Below are positions 10,372 through 19,212 of a stretch of 64,000 nt of DNA, piece by piece. Source of the DNA: Octadecabacter ascidiaceicola. Lineage in GTDB: Bacteria > Pseudomonadota > Alphaproteobacteria > Rhodobacterales > Rhodobacteraceae. Position 1 is the stretch's first letter. Each line of letters begins with the position of its first letter. The notes beneath the pieces were generated by a model. That model was not told where the DNA came from, did no database searches, and saw only the letters and a program-made list of their open reading frames with translations. Where the stretch lies: contig NZ_FXYD01000001.1 in the NCBI RefSeq assembly GCF_900185015.1, positions 496,001-560,000 of the forward strand, given 5' to 3'. Made by a program: the position numbers and the translations under genes.

Positions 10372-11169
10372 ATGGCTGCCCCAAACGAAATCACCTGCAA
10401 ACAACTTCTGCGTCTGATCGGCCTGCCCGACAGCCCTGTGATTGTCGACATTTGCACGGATGAAGACTTTGCCGACGATCCCTATCTAATCCCCGGATCA
10501 ATCAAGCACCCGCACAATGACCTTGAAGGGATAATCGCGCGCCTTGATCAGCGGTCTGTCATCGTGTCCTGCCAGAAAGGGCTAAAACTAAGCCAAGGTT
10601 TGATGTCGCGCCTACGTGGTCGCGGAATTGATGCACAGTACCTACAAGGCGGCATGTATGGCTGGCGCGATGAGCCGAATGCTCCACGCATTCCATTCGC
10701 CGCCCTTCCCGCAACCAACCTTTGGGTGACCCGCCATCGCCCCAAGATTGATCGCATTGCATGCCCTTGGTTGATCCGCCGCTTTATCGATACAGATGCC
10801 GAGTTTTTGTTTGTCTCCCCAGATCAGGTGGCCGGAGTAGCAGATCGTTTCGGCGCTACCCCATTCGACATTCCTGATGTCGAGCTGACCCATCAGGGCA
10901 ACAATTGCACCTTTGATGCGATCCTTGATCGCTTTGATTTGCGCACTGACGCGTTGAACCGCATGTCAGACGTTATTCGCGCTGCCGATACAGGTCGCGA
11001 TGATAACCCGCAGGCCGCTGGGCTTTTGGCGATGTCTGTTGGTCTATCGCGCATGCATCGCGATGATCACACTCAATTGGACGCCGCGATGCCGCTTTAT
11101 GATGCTCTCTACCGTTGGGCCCGTGACGGCGTGGCCGAAACCCACGCAAGCCTACAGGACGCCCCATGA
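10372..11169 (+). CDS. Rhodanese domain fused to ChrB-type domain
   Basis: The 265-residue protein has an N-terminal rhodanese-like domain (about 1-110) with the active-site Cys in SCQKGLKLS. A C-terminal ChrB domain begins around VTRHRPKIDRIACPWLIRRFID. ChrB regulates or assists chromate efflux. The rhodanese could handle sulfur or thiol chemistry, but this is inference. The stop overlaps the chrA start as ATGA, so the pair forms a chromate-resistance unit. Compared with classical ChrB the usual N-terminal half is replaced by the rhodanese. Confidence 0.88.
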   Translation: MAAPNEITCKQLLRLIGLPDSPVIVDICTDEDFADDPYLIPGSIKHPHNDLEGIIARLDQRSVIVSCQKGLKLSQGLMSRLRGRGIDAQYLQGGMYGWRDEPNAPRIPFAALPATNLWVTRHRPKIDRIACPWLIRRFIDTDAEFLFVSPDQVAGVADRFGATPFDIPDVELTHQGNNCTFDAILDRFDLRTDALNRMSDVIRAADTGRDDNPQAAGLLAMSVGLSRMHRDDHTQLDAAMPLYDALYRWARDGVAETHASLQDAP

Positions 11170-12404
11170 ACACCGCTGATATGGTCCGCCTGTTCGGACG
11201 CATCGGGTGTATGTCCTTTGGCGGCCCAGCTGCACAGATCGCATTGATGCAAAAAGAACTGGTGGATGACCGCCCGCTTTTAAAGCAAGCGGATTTCCTG
11301 AAAGCGCTGTCATTTTGTATGATGCTGCCCGGCCCTGAAGCCATGCAGCTCGCGACTTATGCGGGCTGGAAAATCAGCGGTATTCGCGGCGGTCTGATCG
11401 CGGGCGGGCTGTTCGTACTTCCCGGTGCGTTGGTCATTGCCGTACTCGCGTTTGCCTACGCTGCCCTTGGCACGTTGCCTTTGGTTCAAGCGGCCTTTCT
11501 GGGCATCAAGGCCACCGTTATCATCATCGTGATACAGGCCATTCTGAAACTGCTAGGCCGCGCCTTGGGTCGGATAGACTACTGGATCATTGCGCTCCTC
11601 GCGTTCCTCGCCTTGTTTGTGTTCAATCTACCCTACCCTTTAGTCATCATCGTGGCGGCCCTTTACGGAGCATGGGCCTGCACAGATCATACCAGTGTTA
11701 AATCCGCCCTACCGTGGCGACATTCCATCGCCCCGATTGCGATTGGCGGGACGCTGTGGGCCTTGCCTCTGATCGCTGCTTGGCTGGCTGGGGCCACGTT
11801 CCTCCTCGCCATAGGACTGTTCTTTTCCAAGCTGGCACTGGTCACCTTCGGCGGCGCCTACGCAGTGCTGGCCTATATGACGCAAACAGTGGTGACAAAT
11901 TACGGCTGGATCAGCACGCCAGAAATGATCGACGCCTTCGGGCTGGCCGAAACGACCCCAGGCCCGCTGATCCTAGTGACGCAGTTCGTCGGGCAACTCG
12001 CGGGAACAGCGCAAGGCGGATGGGTGCTTGGCCTTTTGGCGGGGCTTATGACGCTTTGGGTTACGTTTGTGCCCTGTTTCATCTGGATCTTCGCCGGCGC
12101 ACCGCTGATTGACTGGCTTGATGGTTACCCCCGTATCCGCGCAGGCCTTGCAGCGATTACCGCCGCAGTTGTGGGCGTTATCGCCAATCTGTCGCTTTGG
12201 TTCGCCGCCCACGTGATGTTTGACGAGGTCGGCACCACTGCTGGCCCGCTAAATGTCCTCAACCCTGTCTGGTCCTCATTCAACCTGAACGCCGCGCTTC
12301 TTACTGCCCTTGCCGTCGCGCTTTTACTTTGGCGCAAATGGCCAATGGGGCGCACCCTGGGCACGATGGCGCTGGCGGGGATCGCAATTGCGCAACTGGG
12401 CTAA
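11166..12404 (+). CDS. chrA: Chromate transporter, long-chain CHR family
   Basis: ChrA is an inner-membrane chromate (or sulfate) efflux carrier. The 412-residue protein is of the two-domain long type. Each half carries the CHR signature: FGRIGCMSFGGPAAQI near 10-25 and FSKLALVTFGGAYAVLAYM in the second half, each followed by PGP (MLPGPEA, TTPGPLI). About ten hydrophobic segments are visible. It is translationally coupled to the rhodanese-ChrB gene. Long CHR proteins commonly confer chromate resistance; the true physiological substrate in this organism is not known. Confidence 0.93.
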   Translation: MNTADMVRLFGRIGCMSFGGPAAQIALMQKELVDDRPLLKQADFLKALSFCMMLPGPEAMQLATYAGWKISGIRGGLIAGGLFVLPGALVIAVLAFAYAALGTLPLVQAAFLGIKATVIIIVIQAILKLLGRALGRIDYWIIALLAFLALFVFNLPYPLVIIVAALYGAWACTDHTSVKSALPWRHSIAPIAIGGTLWALPLIAAWLAGATFLLAIGLFFSKLALVTFGGAYAVLAYMTQTVVTNYGWISTPEMIDAFGLAETTPGPLILVTQFVGQLAGTAQGGWVLGLLAGLMTLWVTFVPCFIWIFAGAPLIDWLDGYPRIRAGLAAITAAVVGVIANLSLWFAAHVMFDEVGTTAGPLNVLNPVWSSFNLNAALLTALAVALLLWRKWPMGRTLGTMALAGIAIAQLG

Positions 12405-12470
12405 ACGCCCCTTTTATCCAGCCAAGAATCTCGTATGCTAAGGGGGTCTTCAACACCGGAGCGCTGCCAC

Positions 12471-12947
12471 GTGTCCAACACCAACCAAACCATTGACTAC
12501 GGCAACCTGATGCATAAAGCGATGCGTGGGCTGATTTATGAAGTCTTGACTGACATTTCCGCCAATGGGCTGCCGGGCAACCACCACTTCTTCGTGACCT
12601 TTGACACAATGCACCCTGACGTTGAAATCGCCGATTGGCTGTCAGACCGCTACCCCGGTGAAATGACCATCGTGATCCAGCACCAATACGACAGCCTTGC
12701 CGTGACAGAGCACGGGTTTTCCATCACGCTCAGCTTTGGTGACACGCCAGAACCGCTCTACGTGCCCTACGACGCGATCAAAACCTTCGTCGATCCATCC
12801 GTCGAATTCGGCCTGCGCTTTGAAACCCAAGGCGATGAAGACGACGAGGACGCGCCAGAAGCCCCGATGGAAGTGATGGCGGAACCTGAAGAAGAAGCCC
12901 CCAAGAAAGACGCCGAAGTCGTCAGCTTGGATCAATTCCGAAAGTAG
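12471..12947 (+). CDS. sspB: ClpXP adaptor SspB, alphaproteobacterial type
   Basis: SspB delivers ssrA-tagged and other substrates to ClpXP. The protein (158 residues from GTG 12471) has the folded SspB-alpha domain (YGNLMHKAMRGLIYEVL through FVDPSVEFGLRF). An acidic linker with Asp/Glu/Pro runs follows, then a short basic C-terminal end (VVSLDQFRK) fitting the ClpX-binding tail. GTG is chosen because GGAG lies 9 bases before it; the ATG at 12435 has no ribosome site. It lies between chrA and fumC in the same direction. Confidence 0.9.
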   Translation: MSNTNQTIDYGNLMHKAMRGLIYEVLTDISANGLPGNHHFFVTFDTMHPDVEIADWLSDRYPGEMTIVIQHQYDSLAVTEHGFSITLSFGDTPEPLYVPYDAIKTFVDPSVEFGLRFETQGDEDDEDAPEAPMEVMAEPEEEAPKKDAEVVSLDQFRK

Positions 12948-13034
12948 CCTGCGGCGATTGCGCAGTTGCCTCGCGCCGCGCGCGGCGATAAACGGCATAC
13001 AACCGTATACAGACATTTCTGCAAGGACGAGCCC

Positions 13035-14426
13035 ATGACCGATACACGCACAGAAACCGACAGCTTTGGCCCACTTGAGGTTCAATCAGACCGTTACTGG
13101 GGTGCGCAAACCCAACGCTCCCTGATGAACTTCCCGATTGGTTGGGAAAAACAGCCCGTCGCCATCGTGCGCGCTCTTGGTGTGATTAAGAAAGCCTGCG
13201 CCATGGCGAACAAAGCCTCTGGCAAGCTTGACGCGAAACTGGCCGACGCGATGATCGAGGCCGCTGGTGAAGTGATCGACGGCAAACTCGACGATCACTT
13301 TCCACTGGTGGTTTGGCAGACGGGGTCTGGCACGCAGTCCAACATGAATTCCAATGAAGTGATTTCGAACCGCGCGATTGAAATCCTTGGCGGCGTGATT
13401 GGTTCCAAAGAACCTGTTCACCCGAATGATCACTGCAACATGGGCCAATCGTCCAACGACACCTTCCCCACCGCCATGCACATTGCTTCCGCGATGACGG
13501 CACGCGACGTTATGCTGCCGGGCCTCGAAAAGTTCGCGGCCGAGCTGGAAAACAAAGCCGAGAAATTCAAGGACATCATCAAGATTGGCCGCACCCACAC
13601 CCAAGACGCGACACCGCTGACATTGGGTCAGGAATTTTCCGGCTACGCAAAACAGATCCGCAACGGCATTGAACGCATTAAGATGGCCCTGCCCGGCATT
13701 TATGAACTGGCACAGGGCGGCACAGCCGTGGGCACCGGTCTGAACACGGACAAAGGTTGGGACACAACGGTTGCCGCAAACATGGCTGAAATCACAGGCC
13801 TGCCATTCGTCACCGCCCCGAATAAATTCGAAGCCCTCGCCGCGCACGACGCCATGGTGTTCATGTCCGGTGCGATCAAATCAGTGGCGATGGCGTGTTA
13901 TAAAATCGCCAACGACATGCGTTTCTTGGGTTCCGGCCCACGTTCCGGTTTGGGCGAGTTGATCCTTCCTGAGAACGAGCCGGGTTCCTCCATCATGCCG
14001 GGCAAGGTGAACCCGACACAGGCCGAAGCCATGACACAGGTGTGCGCGCACATCATGGGCAATGACGCAGCAATCGGTTTTGCAGGCTCACAGGGTCACT
14101 TTGAACTGAACGTTTACAACCCGATGATGTCCTATAACTTGTTGCAATCCATGCAACTTTTGGGCGACGTCACAGACAGCTTCACCGACCGTATGCTTGC
14201 AGGCACCGAAGCGAACGAAGCCCGCATCGACAAACTGATGAAGGAATCCCTGATGCTGGTTACAGCACTGGCCCCTGAAATCGGCTATGACAACGCCACC
14301 AAGGTCGCCAAGACAGCGCACAAGAACGGGACTACACTGCGCGAAGAAGCCGTAGCGCTTGGGTTCGTGGACGAGGAAACATTTGACCGCGTTGTGCGCC
14401 CTGAGGATATGATCGGCCCGAAATGA
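13035..14426 (+). CDS. fumC: Class II fumarate hydratase
   Basis: FumC is the oxygen-stable, iron-free fumarase of the citric acid cycle. The 463-residue protein shows the substrate-binding GSGTQSNMN, the catalytic [11 protein letters not shown] near 186, and the superfamily signature [11 protein letters not shown] near 317. ATG 13035 follows AAGGACGAG and gives the usual start. Its stop overlaps the DUF4169 start as ATGA, so three genes (fumC and two small ones) form a coupled unit. Confidence 0.97.
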   Translation: MTDTRTETDSFGPLEVQSDRYWGAQTQRSLMNFPIGWEKQPVAIVRALGVIKKACAMANKASGKLDAKLADAMIEAAGEVIDGKLDDHFPLVVWQTGSGTQSNMNSNEVISNRAIEILGGVIGSKEPVHPNDHCNMGQSSNDTFPTAMHIASAMTARDVMLPGLEKFAAELENKAEKFKDIIKIGRTHTQDATPLTLGQEFSGYAKQIRNGIERIKMALPGIYELAQGGTAVGTGLNTDKGWDTTVAANMAEITGLPFVTAPNKFEALAAHDAMVFMSGAIKSVAMACYKIANDMRFLGSGPRSGLGELILPENEPGSSIMPGKVNPTQAEAMTQVCAHIMGNDAAIGFAGSQGHFELNVYNPMMSYNLLQSMQLLGDVTDSFTDRMLAGTEANEARIDKLMKESLMLVTALAPEIGYDNATKVAKTAHKNGTTLREEAVALGFVDEETFDRVVRPEDMIGPK

Positions 14427-14602
14427 CCGAAATCATCAACCTGAACCAAGTCCGCAAGGACCGCGAGCGGACAGAGAAAAAAGCCGAGGCCGATCTGAAC
14501 GCTCGCAAGTTCGGGCGCACCAAAGCCGAACGTCTTGCCGAAGCTGCCCGTGAAGCACAGGCCAAAGGCCGGCTCGATCAGCTGAAATTCGAAGACGAAT
14601 GA
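14423..14602 (+). CDS. DUF4169 small basic/acidic protein
   Basis: This 59-residue protein begins [12 protein letters not shown] and is a highly charged, helix-forming chain ending in LKFEDE. It matches the alphaproteobacterial DUF4169 pattern (NLNxxRKxRxR, then FGRTKAE). It sits between fumC and a ribbon-helix-helix gene with ATGA overlaps on both sides. The function is unknown. The position next to a DNA-binding fold is common in this group. Confidence 0.85.
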   Translation: MTEIINLNQVRKDRERTEKKAEADLNARKFGRTKAERLAEAAREAQAKGRLDQLKFEDE

Positions 14603-14823
14603 GCACCCGCCCCGTCAAACACAGCCTTACCCTGCGCGGGCATCGCACGAGTGTTTCACTGGAACCGGAATTTTGGGATGAGTTTCGCCGCATCGCCGCT
14701 GAACGTGATCAAACGCTCAATGGTTTGGCGATCAAGATTGACGAGGCCCGCGGTGATGTGGGTCTCGCGTCAGCTATACGGGTGTTTGTTTTGAACACCC
14801 TGCGCGATAATCAGGCTTCGTAA
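14599..14823 (+). CDS. Ribbon-helix-helix domain protein
   Basis: The 74-residue protein has the RHH_4-like pattern: a basic strand (HSLTLRGHRTSVSLEPEFW), helix DEFRRIAAERDQTLNGLAIKI and a second helix ASAIRVFVLNTL. RHH proteins bind DNA as dimers through the strand. The target is unknown. It is the last gene of the fumC unit, and its 3' end overlaps the convergent gene at 14811 by 13 bp. Confidence 0.85.
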   Translation: MSTRPVKHSLTLRGHRTSVSLEPEFWDEFRRIAAERDQTLNGLAIKIDEARGDVGLASAIRVFVLNTLRDNQAS

Positions 14824-15083
14824 AGCGCCGCGCGCACGCGGTTGAGCATGTCTGTATCTTCGCGCTCAACTTCCGTCAGCAACTGGCGGTCAAGTTCATG
14901 ATCCAACAGCCGCGCATAGCGCGAGCGGTCTGCCATCAACGGATCCATTTCACGCTGCGGCTGTTCAACTTTTGGTTTTGGAACATACAAGTCTTCTGTC
15001 GGCGCGCCGAAACGCGAACGCAGAAATGACATCACATGGCTTGGTGCTGTCAGAACAATAGAAATTGGCTTCGCAACAGTCAT
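14811..15083 (-). CDS. Conserved small protein of unknown function
   Basis: The 90-residue protein begins MTVAKPISIVLTAPSHVMSF and continues with a charged region rich in Pro, Arg and Glu. There is no signal peptide, and the moderately hydrophobic start is too short for a sure membrane helix. It contains DRSRYARLLDHELDRQLL, likely a helix. It overlaps the ribbon-helix-helix gene end by 13 bp. I cannot name a family. Its upstream region of 282 bp (15084-15365) probably holds its promoter. Confidence 0.65.
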   Translation of the reverse strand: MTVAKPISIVLTAPSHVMSFLRSRFGAPTEDLYVPKPKVEQPQREMDPLMADRSRYARLLDHELDRQLLTEVEREDTDMLNRVRAALYEA

Positions 15084-15365
15084 TAGACCGACCCCTTTGA
15101 AGCCCCCACATCGTTAAAATACATTAAGCGAGCACGGCCGAGAATAGGGCAAATTCGTCACAATTGGCTAAGTCACGGTCGAAATGCGACGTAAGGTACT
15201 GAAAAAAAAGATTTTAATAGTTCGCCATCCTGCCCCATTCTTGCCCAATTTAGTTAACTCCCGCAAAAACAGGGTTCACCAAATCGCGACAATCTTTCTG
15301 AAAATCTGGGGATTAAAGCGCCGTTGAAAACGATTACCGCGTTCTGAGTGATTCTTTAACGCAGC

Positions 15366-16715
15366 TTACGCGGCATTTCGTTCCGAGATTTTCAGCCAAA
15401 TCCCGTCTTTTGCCCGCACCGTAAGGTGGGCGACGGGAACCGGCACCTTGTCCGTCAGCTCAAACCTAAATCGGCGCAACAGAAGCGCCAGAAACAACGG
15501 GCCCTCAACCATGGCGAACCCTGCCCCTGTGCAAACCCGTGGGCCTGCTGAAAACGGGATATAGGCGTTGCGCTGGCATTCTTTGCCGTTCTCGGTGGCC
15601 CAGCGGGTCGGATCAAACCCGTCCGGATTGTCCCAAAGGCGTTCATGGCGGTGCAAGTGCCACGGGCTGAGCACGACCTGCGCACCCTTAGGGGCCTGCC
15701 GGTCGCGCATCTGTTCGGGGCATTTGGCTTCGCGCACCATCATGGGAACAGGCGGATACAGGCGCAATGCCTCGCGAAACACATCGCGTGCAAGGCGCAA
15801 CTTAGACACGCTAGCAAAGTCCGCATTGACGGCTCCAGCCTCTGCCGCCAGCTTGTCCTGCCAGTCTGGATACATCGCCAAAAGATAAAACGCCCAGGCC
15901 AAAGCGGAGGCGCTGGTCTCATGACCCGCGAGGAAAAAGATCGCCACTTGATCGACCATTTCATCCGTGCTGAATTTCACGCCTGTTTCGGGGTCGGCCG
16001 TTGTCATGATCTTGGTCGCCAGATCATCAGGTGCGGTTCCGGCGGTGATCTCGGCCATGCGCTGCGCGGTCAATTTCGTGATCAGACGGCGAATATCAGC
16101 GGCGGTGTCCTTCGTAGCACGGCGAAAGAAGCGCGGCATCCAGTGCGGGCCGGGAATGAACGCGGCAAGGTTCAGGATCGGCTGTGTGCGCTGGTGGTCG
16201 CGGAATTTCTCAAACACGGCCGTTGCTGTTTCATCCTCAATCGGAATGGAAAACAGCGTGCGAAAGATCACATCAGCAGCGGCGTGGGATGTTTCCGGTT
16301 CAATATCGATTGTACCAAGATTGGCCGCCATCCGTTCCACCGCGGCCTCCCCCGCGGCATACATCGCACCGTAGGTGTCACGCAGTCGCCCACCTTCAAA
16401 GGCGGGGTCGATAATGCGGCGCTGGCGTTTCCATGTCTCGCCATTGGTCAAAAACACCGAGTTTCCCAGCAACGGGCGCAAGCCAGCACCAATGCGGTCG
16501 GATTTCGGGAAGTCATCAGGGCGATCTTTCAGCACCCGTTTCACAAGCTCGGGGTCATTCGCCAGATAGCTGCGAAAGAACGGCGTCTTAAACTCCGCCA
16601 TCCACGCGCGGTATAGCTTGGCTGGTTGCGCTGACAAAATGTCTTGGCGAAACAGCTTTAGATACCGCCAAAGCGAGACCTTCTCAGGGCGTGATGGGGG
16701 TTTTGGCGGGATCAT
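15366..16715 (-). CDS. Cytochrome P450, class II/fatty-acid-hydroxylase-like
   Basis: The 449-residue P450 has WKRQRRIIDPAF (C-helix WxxxR), the I-helix AGHETS, the K-helix EALRLYPP (ExxR), and the heme loop FSAGPRVCTGAGFAMVE with ligand C395. The longer length and the PPVPMMVREA region resemble CYP4/CYP102-like fatty-acid or terpene hydroxylases more than the short P450 at 9102. No reductase is fused. Its first 32 bases overlap the end of the membrane hydrolase-like gene, so the two are co-transcribed. Confidence 0.93.
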   Translation of the reverse strand: MIPPKPPSRPEKVSLWRYLKLFRQDILSAQPAKLYRAWMAEFKTPFFRSYLANDPELVKRVLKDRPDDFPKSDRIGAGLRPLLGNSVFLTNGETWKRQRRIIDPAFEGGRLRDTYGAMYAAGEAAVERMAANLGTIDIEPETSHAAADVIFRTLFSIPIEDETATAVFEKFRDHQRTQPILNLAAFIPGPHWMPRFFRRATKDTAADIRRLITKLTAQRMAEITAGTAPDDLATKIMTTADPETGVKFSTDEMVDQVAIFFLAGHETSASALAWAFYLLAMYPDWQDKLAAEAGAVNADFASVSKLRLARDVFREALRLYPPVPMMVREAKCPEQMRDRQAPKGAQVVLSPWHLHRHERLWDNPDGFDPTRWATENGKECQRNAYIPFSAGPRVCTGAGFAMVEGPLFLALLLRRFRFELTDKVPVPVAHLTVRAKDGIWLKISERNAA

Positions 16716-18003
16716 GGTTCATACTGGTAAACTTGGACGCGGCAACGTCAATACGTGATTTGCTTGGCTCGCGCCCCTCAAAGCGATCCGCGAGGGTCAG
16801 CGGCCCCGCCGTGATACGGAAATAATCGTAGTCCCCAACCCGATCAAAGGCGCACAGATACTGAAAATGCAGGCGGAAGAACTTCCAACGTAGTTCCTTC
16901 CAGCGCTCAGGCGACAGGGTTTGTGTGAAGGCGGCTGAGATCACCAAAGGCCATTTCTGCCCCTCAGGGGCAACACCTGATACCGCCACCGGATCACACA
17001 GTGCGAATGTGCAGCCGTCCCCTGGGGCGGTGACGTCGATCCAAGCGAGTTCATCACGGGTGGACAGGTAGTTCAGATCTGCGCGCAAACGGTCGGCTTT
17101 CGGCAGGAAACTAACCATCGGGACGACCTGCCCAAGGCTCAGGAACCCAAGCGCAGGACCATTCGCCGGAACGCCCCCTTTGCGGATCAGATCCGCAAGG
17201 ATCGAAACCGCCAGATGTGCACCGGATGAATGGCCGACAACCAAGACTTCGTCGAAGTCGCCCTCTAATGCCTCACCAATCACGCCGCGAAAATCTGCCA
17301 TGCGGTCTTCAAGCTCGGGCGCATTCGCACCCTTGGTTTTTGCGGAATAGGCAAAATCATGCATCAGGTAGTAGGCGAAGAACTTGCCGTCGTTCTTCTT
17401 GAACCAGCATAGGATCTGCCACGTGACCCATGCCACCAACACCAATTGGGCCACGAATAATCCGGTGTGGAAGATCGAAAAATCCAAGCTGGATGGCTCT
17501 CCGCCAGTGAATAGCCCAACGATGGCGCGGCCGATCCCGCCCAATGCCCAGCTTAAAACCTTTGCCGCCAACACCCCCGCGAGAACGGCCCCCAACAGTT
17601 GCAGCAACAGCATGCCAACAGGGTAAAGCGCGGCAATCACCGGCCCCTTGCGCAGCCACATCAAGCGACGCAAAGCGCCCGAAAAGATGTAGATAAACGC
17701 TGTGCGCACAAGTTGCAGGTACGTCGCGGGAATACTGGACGCCATTGAATCGCGCACGATATCAGACCAAACGAGTACCTCGACCTCGGCATCAACCGAT
17801 TGCCCGTCCATGCGGGACTCGACGCGCCAACCATAATGCTCACCCGCTTTGGCGGCAATCCCGACATCATAGCTGGAAATCTCAGATTGTGTTGCGGATT
17901 CAGTGCGATACAGCTCGCGGTAGCGGCGCGGATGAATGGGGTCGTAGCCGGGAATATAGAACACCTTGCGGCGTTTCACCTGCCTATTCTCTGCCTGATC
18001 CAT
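16684..18003 (-). CDS. Membrane protein with serine-hydrolase-like GHSSG motif
   Basis: The 439-residue protein starts with a charged N-terminus (KRRKVFYIPGYDPIHPRRYRELY). Near 120-210 it has two to three hydrophobic stretches, including LYPVGMLLLQLLGAVLAGVLAA and HTGLFVAQLVLVAWVTW. The second half is soluble and has VVGHSSGAHLA near 259, the nucleophile elbow of alpha/beta hydrolases, after FYIPGYDP, a possible oxyanion part. It may be a membrane lipase or esterase; activity is inferred from the motif only. It overlaps and precedes the P450 gene, suggesting a shared lipid-like substrate. Confidence 0.7.
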   Translation of the reverse strand: MDQAENRQVKRRKVFYIPGYDPIHPRRYRELYRTESATQSEISSYDVGIAAKAGEHYGWRVESRMDGQSVDAEVEVLVWSDIVRDSMASSIPATYLQLVRTAFIYIFSGALRRLMWLRKGPVIAALYPVGMLLLQLLGAVLAGVLAAKVLSWALGGIGRAIVGLFTGGEPSSLDFSIFHTGLFVAQLVLVAWVTWQILCWFKKNDGKFFAYYLMHDFAYSAKTKGANAPELEDRMADFRGVIGEALEGDFDEVLVVGHSSGAHLAVSILADLIRKGGVPANGPALGFLSLGQVVPMVSFLPKADRLRADLNYLSTRDELAWIDVTAPGDGCTFALCDPVAVSGVAPEGQKWPLVISAAFTQTLSPERWKELRWKFFRLHFQYLCAFDRVGDYDYFRITAGPLTLADRFEGREPSKSRIDVAASKFTSMNHDPAKTPITP

Positions 18004-18065
18004 TGTGCTTCGCCTCTAATTTGCAGGCACTATAGACCCGAACTTCGGCGAAATTAAGTTAAGCG

Positions 18066-18821
18066 TTAACCAAATACGGCCAAGAACGGCATCGCTTCCA
18101 GCATCCAATAGGCAAACATCGCAAGGAACCCCGTCGCCATCGCCAGCCCGACAATGATCAGCAACACGCCGGACGTCTTTTCAATCACGCCCATGTTGCG
18201 CTTCATCCACGCCATCGGGCGTTTCAACTGCGGGAAGAATGCGGCAACCAGCAAGAAAGGAACGCCAAGGCCAATCGCATAAGTACCCAGCAATACCATA
18301 CCCTTACCGACATCCGCCTGCCCTGTGGCAAGGCCCAGAATGGCGCTTAGGATCGGGCCTAAACAGGGCGTCCACCCAAAGGCGAAAGCAAGTCCAAGGA
18401 AATATGCGCCAAAGGCGGACCCGCCTTTGTCCCCCGCATCCACGCGCATTTCACGATCAAGGAATTTCAACCGATACAGCCCCAGAAAATGGAAGCCAAA
18501 GATGATCACAACAATGCCTGCACCAATCTCAAAGTAGCTTTTGTACCCGAGAAACGCGCGTCCTAACGCTGATGCCCCCGCACCAAGGATCAGGAAAACC
18601 GTCGAAAGCCCCAGCACAAAGAACAGCGCCGAAACAACCGCACGGTTGCGCGCACCCTTATCGTCTTCCATATCGGTCACACTGACACCGCCCATATAGG
18701 CGAGATACGGCGGCACAATCGGCAGCACACAGGGGCTGAGGAACGACAGAATGCCCGCTGAAAACGCAACTAGGAGCGCTGGAATCAGCGAGGCAGCAAG
18801 GAAGGTTTCGGTTTCAAACAT
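18066..18821 (-). CDS. ccdA: Cytochrome c biogenesis protein CcdA
   Basis: CcdA carries reducing equivalents across the inner membrane to periplasmic thiol-disulfide proteins for cytochrome c maturation. The 251-residue protein has six hydrophobic segments. The family motif is GILSFLSPCVLPIVPPYL near 23-40, and the second redox Cys lies in FGWTPCLGPIL. No thioredoxin-like partner is adjacent. It is divergent from the TusA-like gene. Confidence 0.93.
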   Translation of the reverse strand: MFETETFLAASLIPALLVAFSAGILSFLSPCVLPIVPPYLAYMGGVSVTDMEDDKGARNRAVVSALFFVLGLSTVFLILGAGASALGRAFLGYKSYFEIGAGIVVIIFGFHFLGLYRLKFLDREMRVDAGDKGGSAFGAYFLGLAFAFGWTPCLGPILSAILGLATGQADVGKGMVLLGTYAIGLGVPFLLVAAFFPQLKRPMAWMKRNMGVIEKTSGVLLIIVGLAMATGFLAMFAYWMLEAMPFLAVFG

Positions 18822-18913
18822 ACGACCCTCTTAGCGGTCCGTGCGCGCGGCGTCACGCGACAGTTGGTCACTTCCTTGTGGACATTTGTGACAGCGCGCG
18901 GCACCCCTTGCCC

Positions 18914-19141
18914 ATGGAAGATATCTTAGACGCACGCGGGCTCATGTGTCCTTTGCCGATTTTGAAGCTTGGCAAGGTGATGCGTGGCGTGCCCGTTGGG
19001 ACGGTGGTTACAGTCTGGTCAGATGATCCGATCGCCGTGATCGACATCCCACATTTCTGCGTTGAGGCTGGCCATCGGCTGGTTTCGCAATCCGACGAAG
19101 GTGCGCACCAGATTTACGTGATCGAGCGATTGCCTAAATAG
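18914..19141 (+). CDS. tusA: TusA/SirA-family sulfur carrier
   Basis: From ATG 18914 this is a 75-residue protein with the TusA motif LDARGLMCPLPILKL; C12 would carry persulfide sulfur. TusA relays sulfur to tRNA thiolation and other pathways. An in-frame GTG at 18878 would add 12 residues; neither start has a clear ribosome site. It is monocistronic and followed by a terminator shared with rne. Confidence 0.88.
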   Translation: MEDILDARGLMCPLPILKLGKVMRGVPVGTVVTVWSDDPIAVIDIPHFCVEAGHRLVSQSDEGAHQIYVIERLPK

Positions 19142-19146
19142 AAAAC

Positions 19147-19176
19147 GCCGCCCCACCACTGTGGGACGGCATTTAT
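19147..19176. terminator. Bidirectional terminator between the tusA-like gene and rne
   Basis: GCCGCCCCAC (19147-19156) faces GTGGGACGGC (19161-19170) around a 4-base loop, with one mismatch. T-rich runs flank both sides (ATTTATTTTC on plus, GTTTTC on minus), so it can end both convergent genes. Confidence 0.8.
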
Positions 19177-19212
19177 TTTCAAACCCTTACGGGTCAATTC
19201 TAATGCATCGCG

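Noticed and set aside
15645-16616. 323-codon plus-strand open frame opposite the second P450
   Set aside because: Its composition is that of an antisense shadow of the P450, with no motif and no upstream signal.
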